From Myxococcales bacterium UBA1238 (GTDB lineage Bacteria > Myxococcota_A > Bradymonadia > UBA7976 > UBA1532), in the NCBI GenBank assembly GCA_002309015.1, contig DBWM01000004.1, forward strand, positions 43,244-107,243: a stretch of DNA of 64,000 nucleotides, written 5' to 3'. The notes beneath the pieces were generated by a model, which did no database searches, was not told where the DNA came from, and was given only the letters and a program-made list of their open reading frames with translations. The position numbers and the translations under genes are program-made. This document shows, piece by piece, positions 16,789 to 25,401 of this stretch; the stretch's first letter is position 1, and each line of letters starts with the position of its first letter.

Positions 16789-19700
16789 ATGAAGCTCAAA
16801 CGCCTCGATATTCACGGATTTAAATCGTTTTATCACCGCACCACCATCGCCTTTGACGAAGGGGTTACCGCCGTCGTGGGCCCCAATGGCTGCGGCAAAT
16901 CCAACGTCGTGGACTCGATCAAATGGGTGATGGGCGAACAGGGCGCCAGGGCTTTGCGCGGCAACGCGATGGACGACGTGATCTTCAACGGCAGCGAAAA
17001 GCGCGGTCCCATGGGCATGGCCGAAGTCTGCCTCACCTTCATTAACGACGGATCCATCGAAATTCCCGCGAGATTCGCCCAATACGAAGAGCTCGCCATC
17101 GAACGGCGCATCGAGCGCGGGGGCGGTTCGGATTATTTTATTAACAAACAGCGCTGCAGGCTGGCCGACGTGCAGGAACTGGTTGCGGGCACGGGCGTGG
17201 GATCGGGCGGAGGCGGGCAGCGCGCATACGCGATCATCGAGCAAGGCCAGATCGGACGCATCGTGAGCGCCAAAGCCGACGATCGCCGTGTTCTCATCGA
17301 AGAAGCCGCAGGCATCACCCGCTACCGCACGCGACGCCGCCTGGCCGAAAAAAAGATGGAGGACACCCAGCAGAATCTGGGACGCGTAGACGATATTTTG
17401 CGCGAGGTCGATGGTCAGCTGAAGAGTCTGAGGCGGCAAGCGAAAAAGGCCGAAAAATATAAAGAATGTCGAAACGAAGCCGAGGGCATCGCGCTCCGCA
17501 TCGCGGCCTATCAATTCCTGGAATTAGACAGCCAGCTCAAGTTTTTGCAGCAAACACTCGAAAAGCTTCAAACCGATCTGGAGGATCAGGAACGCGGCGT
17601 TCAAATCCTTGAAGCCAAGCGAACCGCCTTATCGCTCAACGAAAAATCCGCCAACGATCTCTTTCGTCAACGATCCGAAGCGCTCACCAAAGCTGAAGGC
17701 GAAGCGCGCATCGCGCAAAACAAGCTCGATCTCACCAACCGCGAACTGCAAACCCTGACCAGGGAGCTCGACGATCTGAAAGCCGAGCTCTGCCGATGCG
17801 AAGAGCGCGCGCGGGAACTGGAGTCGGAACGAGGGATTGCGGCGAAGAAATACCAGGATCTGCAGAGCGAAGAATCCACCGAAACTGAAGATATCGAACG
17901 GCTCACCGAAGAGCAAAAACGCTGTCAAATCGCATTGTTAGACGCCAAAGCCCAGGCTGAGGCGCTGCGCCGACAGCAGACCGAAGAGACCCGTGCCATC
18001 GCCCAGGCGACCGCCCGCCGCGACAACGCCCGCCGACGCTCCATCGAACTGCGCGAACGCCTCGAAGAAAGCGAGCAAAAACGTGCCCTTGCCGAAAGCA
18101 ACCGCAGCGAAGCCATCGAGCAAATCGAAAACTATCGTGAAGAGTTGCAGCAGGCGGACGAAGCCGTGCTCGAGGCCAGACAGCGGCTGGAAACCCTGCT
18201 TTCGAAGCGCGAATCCCTGAGCGCCGAGTTGAACTCAAAAATCGCCCAGGAACGCAAGATTTCAGAGGAATCCGTCAGCACTCAAAGCCGTCTCAGAAGC
18301 CTCGAAGAGCTCGAAAACCGGCGCGAAGGTATGGGTGAAGGCTGCAAGGCGGTTTTGGGCGGTGCCATGCCCGGCGTACTGGGTGCGGTGCCCGAACTCT
18401 TCGACGTGCCTGCAAATTTGGAGCGCGCGGTCGCGGCGGCTCTGGGCGATATTTTGAAGGGCGCTCTGGTCGAAAATCTGGAGACGGGCCTTCAGGCGGT
18501 GCGTTTTTTGCAGGAGCGCGGCCGGGGTCGCGGCGTTTTTTTGTCGGCTTCCGCCGAAGTGAAATCCCCTGTCGATGACGCAGAACTCCCTGAACATCAA
18601 GGCATTTTGGGTCGGCTCTCGGATTTGATCCCCGGGGGTGAACATCCGGAACTGGTGACCGCACTGCTGAGCCGGACGCTGGTCGCAGAAACAACCGAAA
18701 TCGCATTAGAAATCAGCAAGTTATGGCCTCACACCATCGTCACTCTGACGGGCGAGCGGTTTGAAGGCGGCCTTTTTGTGAGCGGTGGCGCCGTCAAGGG
18801 CGACGAAGCCCCGTTAAGCCGCAGGCGCGAAATCAAGGAGCTCCACAGCAAGCTGGATCAGCTGCAGGAAGAGCGCACCAGGCTGCAAACTCAGGTGGCT
18901 GAAGCGCGTCAGAATCTGCGCGATAACGAAACTCAGACGGATCAGGCGCGCAAAGCGGGGCACGAGGCGACCCTTCACCAAACCGAAATGCGCAGCGAGC
19001 TCAACCGCGCTCAGCGGGACGCCGATCGCTTAAAGCAGGAAGCCGTGCGTCTGGCCGAAAGTTGTGCGGATTTGCGCGACCGCTGCGACGATGCCCTGGC
19101 CGAAACCCAGGAAGCCGAAGCGGATTTGCAGGAGATTCAATCGGGCAGCACCGACCGCGCGCGCGCAATCACGGAAGCCGAAGAAGCCGTGCAACAGGCT
19201 GAAATGGCTAAAGATTCTGCAGTTTCTGCCCTTCACGAAGCGAAGACCGCCGCCGTCGCCCGAAAAGAACGCCTCGATGCCGCCCGCGACGCCATGCAAC
19301 GCCTGGAACGCCAGATGAAGGACGCCTCAGAGCGTGCGGAGCGCGCAAGAAACAACCGCGAAGACCGCAGCGATCGCCTGGAAGCCCTCAAGGAAGAAGC
19401 GCAGACCTACAGCGAAAACGCCGAAAAGCGTAAAGAAGACGCCAAGTTGGCATCTGCAGAGCTTTCGGTTGCGCGCGAAGCCCAGGAAGCCGCCGGAGCC
19501 GAACTTTTAGCCGCCGATCAGGCGCTCAATGCGCAGCGCAAACAGTTTGAACGCACGCGCGATTTAGTGGGTGAACAACGCCTGGCCGTGCAGGCCTGCT
19601 CGCTGAAGCTGGAACATCTGCAGAACGAAACCGAAAAGCGTTTTCACCGCGACATGGGGGATATTTTATTCGATCACCACCAATCCCCCATCCCTACATC

Positions 19701-20340
19701 TCAGGACAAAGCGCGCCTGCAGGAGCTTGAAAAACAGATCGAGCGCCTAGGCGACGTGAACCTGCATGCCATCGAGGAATGCGCGGAAGTCGAGGAGCGA
19801 GAACGCTTTTTGAACGATCAAAAGGCCGATTTACTGACCGCAATGGCCGATCTCGAAAAGGCCATCGAGGAGATCGATCGCACCTCAAGGCGCCTGTTCA
19901 AAGAAACCTTTACCGCCGTAAATGAGCGATTTACAGCGCTTTTTCCGCGTCTCTTCCGAGGAGGTGAAGCGGAACTCGTGCTCAGCGAACCCGACAAACT
20001 GCTCGAAACCGGCATCGAAATGCTGGTCCGACCGCCGGGTAAAAAGGTGCAAAATGTGGCCCTCCTTTCGGGGGGCGAAAAAGCGATGTGCGCGATCGCA
20101 TTGATTTTTGCCGTCTTCCAAGTCAAACCGAGTCCGTTTTGTTTGCTCGATGAGGTGGACGCGCCGCTCGATGAGGCCAATATTGGTCGGTTCAACGAGG
20201 TCATCCGCGAGATCGCCCAAATGAGCCAGGTGGTCTTAATTACACATAATAAACGCACCATGGAGATCGCCGACGTGCTCTATGGTGTCACCATGGAAGA
20301 ATCGGGCATCAGCAAACTGGTCAGCGTGAGGATGTCCTGA
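16789..20340 (+). CDS. smc: Chromosome segregation protein SMC
   Basis: ATPase that organises and segregates the chromosome, usually with ScpA and ScpB. At 1183 residues it has the standard length. The N-terminal Walker A is VVGPNGCGKSNVVD; long coiled coils (residues ~170-500 and ~680-1010) flank a hinge around 520-660 that holds AVLGGAMPGVLGAVPELF. The C-terminal half-site has the ABC signature LLSGGEKAMCAIALIF and the Walker B region CLLDEVDAPLDEANI. No clear ribosome site precedes the ATG, but the first residues (KLKRLDIHGFKSF) match the family start. ftsY follows with a 13-base gap, a common pairing. Confidence 0.97.
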   Translation: MKLKRLDIHGFKSFYHRTTIAFDEGVTAVVGPNGCGKSNVVDSIKWVMGEQGARALRGNAMDDVIFNGSEKRGPMGMAEVCLTFINDGSIEIPARFAQYEELAIERRIERGGGSDYFINKQRCRLADVQELVAGTGVGSGGGGQRAYAIIEQGQIGRIVSAKADDRRVLIEEAAGITRYRTRRRLAEKKMEDTQQNLGRVDDILREVDGQLKSLRRQAKKAEKYKECRNEAEGIALRIAAYQFLELDSQLKFLQQTLEKLQTDLEDQERGVQILEAKRTALSLNEKSANDLFRQRSEALTKAEGEARIAQNKLDLTNRELQTLTRELDDLKAELCRCEERARELESERGIAAKKYQDLQSEESTETEDIERLTEEQKRCQIALLDAKAQAEALRRQQTEETRAIAQATARRDNARRRSIELRERLEESEQKRALAESNRSEAIEQIENYREELQQADEAVLEARQRLETLLSKRESLSAELNSKIAQERKISEESVSTQSRLRSLEELENRREGMGEGCKAVLGGAMPGVLGAVPELFDVPANLERAVAAALGDILKGALVENLETGLQAVRFLQERGRGRGVFLSASAEVKSPVDDAELPEHQGILGRLSDLIPGGEHPELVTALLSRTLVAETTEIALEISKLWPHTIVTLTGERFEGGLFVSGGAVKGDEAPLSRRREIKELHSKLDQLQEERTRLQTQVAEARQNLRDNETQTDQARKAGHEATLHQTEMRSELNRAQRDADRLKQEAVRLAESCADLRDRCDDALAETQEAEADLQEIQSGSTDRARAITEAEEAVQQAEMAKDSAVSALHEAKTAAVARKERLDAARDAMQRLERQMKDASERAERARNNREDRSDRLEALKEEAQTYSENAEKRKEDAKLASAELSVAREAQEAAGAELLAADQALNAQRKQFERTRDLVGEQRLAVQACSLKLEHLQNETEKRFHRDMGDILFDHHQSPIPTSQDKARLQELEKQIERLGDVNLHAIEECAEVEERERFLNDQKADLLTAMADLEKAIEEIDRTSRRLFKETFTAVNERFTALFPRLFRGGEAELVLSEPDKLLETGIEMLVRPPGKKVQNVALLSGGEKAMCAIALIFAVFQVKPSPFCLLDEVDAPLDEANIGRFNEVIREIAQMSQVVLITHNKRTMEIADVLYGVTMEESGISKLVSVRMS

Positions 20341-20353
20341 TGGAGTGTTCAAG

Positions 20354-21649
20354 ATGAGTTCTTTGCCCTTTTGGAGCGCCATGCTCGGCGATACCCAGGC
20401 CGGAAACGCTTCTCCTGTAGTCGAATACATCATTTACGGTCTTGTGGCCGCGTTCATCCTCTTTTTAATCGTCAAAGGGCTCAAACAAAAAAAGATTGCC
20501 TTACCGCCTCCGCAAGAATTGCCGAAGCCCGCTGTCGATTACAAAGAAAAGACCCCCGAAGAGGTCCAGGCCGAAGCCCGCACAGCCTTCAGTATCCCCG
20601 AAATTCAAACGGGTTCCGACGGTTTTGGCCGCACCCGCATCCGCCTGGCCGATCCCAGCGAAGCGCTCCCGCCTACGACTTCCAAGGATTTGGAATCACA
20701 CGCAAAATCCGCCGAGAATGCGCCCAGAATGGAAGCTGCGGGCAAGACGCTCAAAGAAGGCCTCTCGCGCACCCATGACGGATTTATTAAGCGCTTAGGT
20801 AAACTTTTTGGCGGCGCCCGCGAAATCGACGACACGCTTCTGGGCGAAATCGAGGAAGCGCTCTTTACCGCCGACATCGGCGTTCAAACCAGCCAGAAAC
20901 TGGTGGAAGAATTACAGAATTCGGCCAAAAAGAGCGATCTGCAGAATCCGCAGAAGCTTTGGGCACAGCTCAAGGAGCGGATCGCCCAACTCTTAAAAGG
21001 CGACCATCAGCCGCTCGATTTGAGTGCTAAAAAACCCTTTGTGATCATGGCGGTAGGCGTCAATGGGGCGGGTAAAACCACCACCATCGGCAAGCTCGCT
21101 TACCAATATAAAACCGAGGGCAAGCGCGTCCTGCTCGCTGCCGCCGATACCTTCAGAGCCGCAGCCGTCGAACAACTGGGCGTATGGGCAGATCGCGCGC
21201 AAGTCCCCATGGTCAAGGGCGCAGAAAAAGCGGATCCGTCGTCGGTCGCCTTTGAAGCCTGCCAAAAAGCTCTCCGCGAAAATTACGACGTCGTCATCAT
21301 CGACACCGCAGGCCGCCTTCAGGCCCGCAAGGAATTGATGGACGAACTCGCCAAAATTCACCGCAGCGCCGACAAAGCGTTGCCCGGAGCGCCGCACGAA
21401 ACCTGGCTTGTGCTCGATTCCACAAATGGTCAGAACGCGTTAAGCCAGGCGCGCGAATTTACTGCGGCCGTCTCGGTTTCGGGACTGGTGCTCACCAAGC
21501 TGGATGGCACTGCAAAGGGCGGCGTCGTCATCGGCATTTGCGATGAACTCGGCCTGCCCATCCGTTACATTGGCATCGGCGAAAAGATTTCAGATCTGAG
21601 GCCTTTTGAGCCCACAGAGTTTGCTGCAGCCCTTTTTGGCGACATCTGA
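20354..21649 (+). CDS. ftsY: Signal recognition particle receptor FtsY
   Basis: Membrane-docked GTPase that receives ribosome-SRP complexes. The N-terminus has one transmembrane helix (VVEYIIYGLVAAFILFLIV) and a charged linker of ~100 residues, so it is directly anchored. The NG domain shows FVIMAVGVNGAGKTTTIGKL (G1), DTFRAAAVEQL, VVIIDTAGRLQARKELMDEL (G3), and LTKLDGTAKGG (G4), with the final GIGEKISDLRPFEP. ATG at 20354 was preferred over GTG at 20345 because GGAG lies eight bases upstream of it. Translation is probably coupled to smc. Confidence 0.96.
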   Translation: MSSLPFWSAMLGDTQAGNASPVVEYIIYGLVAAFILFLIVKGLKQKKIALPPPQELPKPAVDYKEKTPEEVQAEARTAFSIPEIQTGSDGFGRTRIRLADPSEALPPTTSKDLESHAKSAENAPRMEAAGKTLKEGLSRTHDGFIKRLGKLFGGAREIDDTLLGEIEEALFTADIGVQTSQKLVEELQNSAKKSDLQNPQKLWAQLKERIAQLLKGDHQPLDLSAKKPFVIMAVGVNGAGKTTTIGKLAYQYKTEGKRVLLAAADTFRAAAVEQLGVWADRAQVPMVKGAEKADPSSVAFEACQKALRENYDVVIIDTAGRLQARKELMDELAKIHRSADKALPGAPHETWLVLDSTNGQNALSQAREFTAAVSVSGLVLTKLDGTAKGGVVIGICDELGLPIRYIGIGEKISDLRPFEPTEFAAALFGDI

Positions 21650-21732
21650 TCCCCTTCCCAACGATTTGGAGTTGCGAGGACTGGGCGAGCGTGTTACTCA
21701 CAGCAAAGTTTTGTAAGCCAGGATCGGTGTTC

Positions 21733-22563
21733 ATGAAGCGAACAAAGCTGGTCATGGGTGCGCTGCTGTTTTTGGCAAGCAGCGCTGTCGCCCAGGAAGA
21801 TATGACGTTTTCTCTCGACGATCTCGACGAAGGCGGCTCGACCGAAATGACCTTTGACGAGCCCGTCGACAGCGCATCGCCCATCGGCAATCCCATTGCA
21901 GATCCCCTTGGAAATCCAGCGGATGGAGGAGATCTGAACTTCGAGACGATCGATACCGAAAAGGAAACGACGCTCTCGAAAAAAGCCGATATGGACTTGG
22001 TTCGCGTCGTTCAGCGCCGACCGTTTTTGCGCCGTCACCGCGTGGAGTTGAACCCCTTCATGGGCACCAACCTCAACGACACGCTCTCCAGCCAATTCAT
22101 TGCGGGCGGTACGCTCAACTACCACCTCACCGAAACCATGGGGTTAGGCATCAACGCCGCTTATTCGGTGGGGAATGAGAGCGATCTTTTTGACGAGCTC
22201 ATTGAAGACTACGAGGTCTACCCTCAGGTCTCGACGGTGCTCTGGTACGCCAGCCTGCAGTTTCAGTACGCGCCCATTTACGGCAAGTTTGCGCTCTTCA
22301 ACAGCTGGATTATCCCCTGGGACATCTACACATTGATCGGCGCAGGCTATACGCAGACGGAGTTGGGCGGGCATCCCATGCTGTCGGTGGGCATCGGGCA
22401 GCGCTTCTTCATGAACCGCTGGTTCACCGTCAACATCGAGCTGCGCGACAACATCTTTAACGAGAACTATCCAGCCGAGAGCGTCCTGGTCAATAACCTT
22501 TTGGTGACCGCCGGTTTGAGCTTCTTCATTCCGTTTGGCTTCGAATATCGGACATTAAAGTGA
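21733..22563 (+). CDS. Outer-membrane beta-barrel protein (first of tandem pair)
   Basis: A signal peptide (KRTKLVMGALLFLASSAVA) and an acidic N-terminal region are followed by a barrel domain from about residue 110: alternating strands such as HRVELNPFMGTNLNDTLSSQ, YHLTETMGLGINAAYSV and FQYAPIYGKFALFN, ending in VTAGLSFFIPFGFEYRTLK. This resembles the small beta-barrel proteins described in myxobacteria next to motility or envelope genes. It overlaps the next gene's possible GTG start and is clearly paralogous to it (same YGKF/VGKFNLF and final TAG.S/GIFFPF blocks). Confidence 0.75.
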   Translation: MKRTKLVMGALLFLASSAVAQEDMTFSLDDLDEGGSTEMTFDEPVDSASPIGNPIADPLGNPADGGDLNFETIDTEKETTLSKKADMDLVRVVQRRPFLRRHRVELNPFMGTNLNDTLSSQFIAGGTLNYHLTETMGLGINAAYSVGNESDLFDELIEDYEVYPQVSTVLWYASLQFQYAPIYGKFALFNSWIIPWDIYTLIGAGYTQTELGGHPMLSVGIGQRFFMNRWFTVNIELRDNIFNENYPAESVLVNNLLVTAGLSFFIPFGFEYRTLK

Positions 22564-22574
22564 GGTCGAGCAAA

Positions 22575-23300
22575 ATGAGGACGAACATCAAACAAATTTT
22601 AGCTTTCCTGCTTGTGCTTTTGCCCAGCCTCGCTTTTGGCGCCAGCATTCAGGGCCCGAGAAGGAGCGCCCTCGAACGCCTTGAAGGCGGCGATGCGATC
22701 CGTTCGCAATTGCTGTTGCGCGGCGGCCGCTTTGAAGTCACACCCGCTGTAGGCTTTACGCTCGGCGATGCCTACAAGCGCAATTTGCTGTTCGGCGGCA
22801 GCTTGACTTATCATATTATTGATCAGCTTGCCGTTGGGGCAACTGCGTTTGGAGCGATGGGCTTTAACACCGACCTGGGCGATCGCCTGGAATCTGAGCG
22901 CCCGGAGCGCATCGGTGCTTACGGCGAAGACAATCTGCTGGTCACCGGCGAGCTGACTTACACCCCAATTGTGGGAAAGTTTAATCTTTTCGGGCGCTTT
23001 GTCTTTAACTATGACACCCATCTGCTGGCCGGTTGCGGCGCTGTGAAAACTTCAGGAGCGGTGGATGGGTTCTCGGTCGCGCCTGTCGTCGGCGTCGGCA
23101 TTCGCGGATTCCTCAGCGACGCTGTCTCCATTCAGCTGCAGTTCCGCGACTACCTCTACTCCTCTGCCGAAAGCGCGCTTTCCACCAAAGACACCGAAGG
23201 CAATTCAAAAACGGAGTCGGACAAGACCTTTTCGAACCATTTTGCGGTCACCGCCGGCATCGGCATCTTCTTCCCGTTTACGCCCAAGACCTCTCGCTGA
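22575..23300 (+). CDS. Outer-membrane beta-barrel protein (second of tandem pair)
   Basis: A 241-residue paralogue of the preceding protein without the acidic N-terminal extension. The signal peptide is RTNIKQILAFLLVLLPSLAF; the barrel begins near RFEVTPAVGFTLGDAYKRNL and ends with VTAGIGIFFPFTPKTSR. Shared blocks are GSLTYHIIDQLAVGA (compare GTLNYHLTETMGLGI) and LTYTPIVGKFNLFGRF. ATG at 22575 follows GAGGTCGAG, 11 bases after the upstream stop. Tandem duplication with divergence is the simplest explanation. Confidence 0.75.
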   Translation: MRTNIKQILAFLLVLLPSLAFGASIQGPRRSALERLEGGDAIRSQLLLRGGRFEVTPAVGFTLGDAYKRNLLFGGSLTYHIIDQLAVGATAFGAMGFNTDLGDRLESERPERIGAYGEDNLLVTGELTYTPIVGKFNLFGRFVFNYDTHLLAGCGAVKTSGAVDGFSVAPVVGVGIRGFLSDAVSIQLQFRDYLYSSAESALSTKDTEGNSKTESDKTFSNHFAVTAGIGIFFPFTPKTSR

Positions 23301-23338
23301 TTCTCCTTTAAAATCAATCTGTTAAAAGCAGGCGAAGG

Positions 23339-24748
23339 ATGACTGTGAAACCCGATCCCATCCAAGGAAAAGGGGTTCGCCGGCTGTTATTTGGCTCTGC
23401 CCGACGTCGGCTCATCAGCTTCTTGATCACCAACGCGCTGTTTTATCTCGGTGCCCTTCCACTACATCGCTACATCGATTTTGACGCGACCTCGCCTCTG
23501 TTTGCCCTCTTTTTGATGGCTTTTTGGATGACGCTGGGTTTTGTGGCTGCGCTCTGCACCCTGGTGTTCATAGGGGATCGCGTTCTAAGTGCTGGTTTTA
23601 CAAAGCGTTTCCTAAAAGACGAATGGGATGAGCTCGACAAGCAAATCGAAGCGAGCGCGGCGAGAGGCGCCGGACAAATCGTAGAGCCGGAGGAAGAGGA
23701 CGAGGAGGAAGAACTCGCCGTTCCCACCAAAGACAGCCATCTGCGCGTCTGGATTCTATTTTTCATCATAGCAGCAGCTAACCTGTTGATTTCTAACACC
23801 ATTTCAGGAGGTTTCCTGCAGAGGCTCACCCATCCGGGCATCGCGCTCATTTACATGCGCTCAGATGAGGCCGCATCCCGGCGCCAGGGCCTCGATATGC
23901 TCGCCTCCAAGCTCAACTTCAAACCCACACCGCAAGTCGAAGCGGCGCTTCAAAAGGCGCTCACCGACAGCGATGAAGGCGTGCAGGCGCGAGCAGCCCA
24001 TGTGGCGGGTTGTCTGGGGGTGGAATCGGCACTCGATGCCCTCGAAAAGATGGCGACGACACAGCCAGCCCTCAGTTTTGCCGCGATGATCGCCATCGGA
24101 CAAATCGGAGGCGCAAAGGCTCAGGAGACCGCAACACGTGTAGCTGCAACAGAAAATGCTCAGGCGGAACCGACTGCGCTCGTGTTCATGATCGGCCTGA
24201 CGCGGATTCCCCTGTTTGAGCAGTTACGCAAATGGGACCACGCGGAGGATCCCCAGCTGAGGGCCGCCGCCATCTGGGCCATGGGCGAATTGAAGGAGCC
24301 GAGGCTGCTCAGCGTGTTTGAGGAAGCCCTCGATGATCCGGAACTGATCGTGCGCTGTGCAGCGGTCCAATCCATCGAATTCTTGAGAGTTTTTGAGTCT
24401 TCGCAGGCGCTCCAGAAAGCCTGGGACAAGGCGACCGATCCGCTGGCCATCTGCCCGATTTTAACGGTTCCGGTCCAGGAAGGCGGCCCCAAGCGCGTCG
24501 TACTTCCCTATCGAAACTATCAACTAGCTCTCGTGCGCGCGCTCTCGACCACCGATGATCCCGACCTGATCCCCTGGTTTGAGGCGCATCAGGACAACAT
24601 TACTTATGAAACACATCATTTAATGGAAGCGGCCTGGAAGCGCTTAAAAGAGCGCGATGCGAGGGGTGAGCTCAATTTACATCGCCAGCGCAATCGGCTT
24701 CGACGCCTGCAGGAACGTCAGCAAGCAGATCCTTCCAACGCCCAGTGA
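23339..24748 (+). CDS. HEAT-repeat membrane protein
   Basis: 469 residues. The N-terminal third carries two hydrophobic segments (SFLITNALFYLGALPLH; LFALFLMAFWMTLGFVAALC), an acidic linker (EPEEEDEEEEL) and a third helix (WILFFIIAAANLLISN). After residue ~175 come HEAT/PBS-lyase-type repeats (ARAAHVAGCLGVESALDALE, PQLRAAAIWAMGELKEPRLL, LIVRCAAVQSIEFLRVFESS). HEAT repeats usually bind proteins; this looks like a membrane-tethered scaffold. The start ATG follows AGGCGAAGG. The last codons hold a TATAAT that may be the promoter of the next gene. Confidence 0.7.
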   Translation: MTVKPDPIQGKGVRRLLFGSARRRLISFLITNALFYLGALPLHRYIDFDATSPLFALFLMAFWMTLGFVAALCTLVFIGDRVLSAGFTKRFLKDEWDELDKQIEASAARGAGQIVEPEEEDEEEELAVPTKDSHLRVWILFFIIAAANLLISNTISGGFLQRLTHPGIALIYMRSDEAASRRQGLDMLASKLNFKPTPQVEAALQKALTDSDEGVQARAAHVAGCLGVESALDALEKMATTQPALSFAAMIAIGQIGGAKAQETATRVAATENAQAEPTALVFMIGLTRIPLFEQLRKWDHAEDPQLRAAAIWAMGELKEPRLLSVFEEALDDPELIVRCAAVQSIEFLRVFESSQALQKAWDKATDPLAICPILTVPVQEGGPKRVVLPYRNYQLALVRALSTTDDPDLIPWFEAHQDNITYETHHLMEAAWKRLKERDARGELNLHRQRNRLRRLQERQQADPSNAQ

Positions 24749-24761
24749 TGTTGAGTATAAT
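24733..24761 (+). promoter_or_regulatory. Probable promoter for the metalloprotease operon
   Basis: A perfect TATAAT at 24756-24761 is preceded by TTCCAA with a 17-base spacer, overlapping the end of the HEAT-repeat gene. The start site would be near 24768, then TACAGGAG and the ATG at 24784. The -35 matches only half of the consensus. Confidence 0.4.
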
Positions 24762-24783
24762 GACTTTTTTTACAGGAGCATGT

Positions 24784-25401
24784 ATGCGATTTTTACTTCC
24801 ACTGGCCCTCTGCGCAGCATTGTGGGGCAGTGCACAAGCCACTTCGGTCAAGCGCGTCGAGCTGGGCACCTTGACCGAAATCTCAGAAGTCGTCTTTTTG
24901 GGCCACGTGGTCGATCAATCGGTGAAAGCCGAAAACGGCCAGGTCTGGACGGAACTCACCTTCGACATCGATGAAATCTGGAAGGGCAAAGCCCAGTCCT
25001 CTCGCATTAAAATTCGCCAACTTGGCGGATTCACTGAAGAACTTCAGCAGATCATCGTTGGATACCCCCAATTTGAACTGGGCGAACGCGTCGTTTTGTT
25101 TTTAGAGCGCACTTCCACCCAGCGACTTGTGGTCGCAGGTCTTTCGATGGGCAAATACCATGTTGAAAGCGACCGTTACGGCAACGAAATCGCCAGTCGC
25201 GACACGCATGATCTCAGCTTTTATAAAAAAGATCACCACCCTGTGGTTTACCTGAAGAACGCGCCTCAAAATATAGAACGGTTGCCGCTCGAACAGCTGA
25301 AGGCGCTGGTTCAGAATCAAATGCCTCCTGTGCCGCTGCAAAAGGCTGAACCCCAACTGCTCCGACTGCCGGCCTTTCATCCAGAGGAGGACGCAAAATG
25401 A
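24784..25401 (+). CDS. Secreted protein of unknown function, coupled to metalloprotease
   Basis: A signal peptide (RFLLPLALCAALWGSAQA) precedes ~185 residues that start with SVKRVELGTLTEISEVVFLG and contain VWTELTFDIDEIWKGKAQSS and GERVVLFLERTSTQRLVVAG. This beta-rich pattern, with a WKG followed by FLE, recurs in small exported proteins of deltaproteobacteria found beside matrixin-like proteases; I know no defined function. It ends overlapping the start of the protease gene by four bases (ATGA), so the two are translationally coupled; a partner or inhibitor role is conceivable but is inference only. The start was chosen after CAGGAG. Confidence 0.65.
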   Translation: MRFLLPLALCAALWGSAQATSVKRVELGTLTEISEVVFLGHVVDQSVKAENGQVWTELTFDIDEIWKGKAQSSRIKIRQLGGFTEELQQIIVGYPQFELGERVVLFLERTSTQRLVVAGLSMGKYHVESDRYGNEIASRDTHDLSFYKKDHHPVVYLKNAPQNIERLPLEQLKALVQNQMPPVPLQKAEPQLLRLPAFHPEEDAK

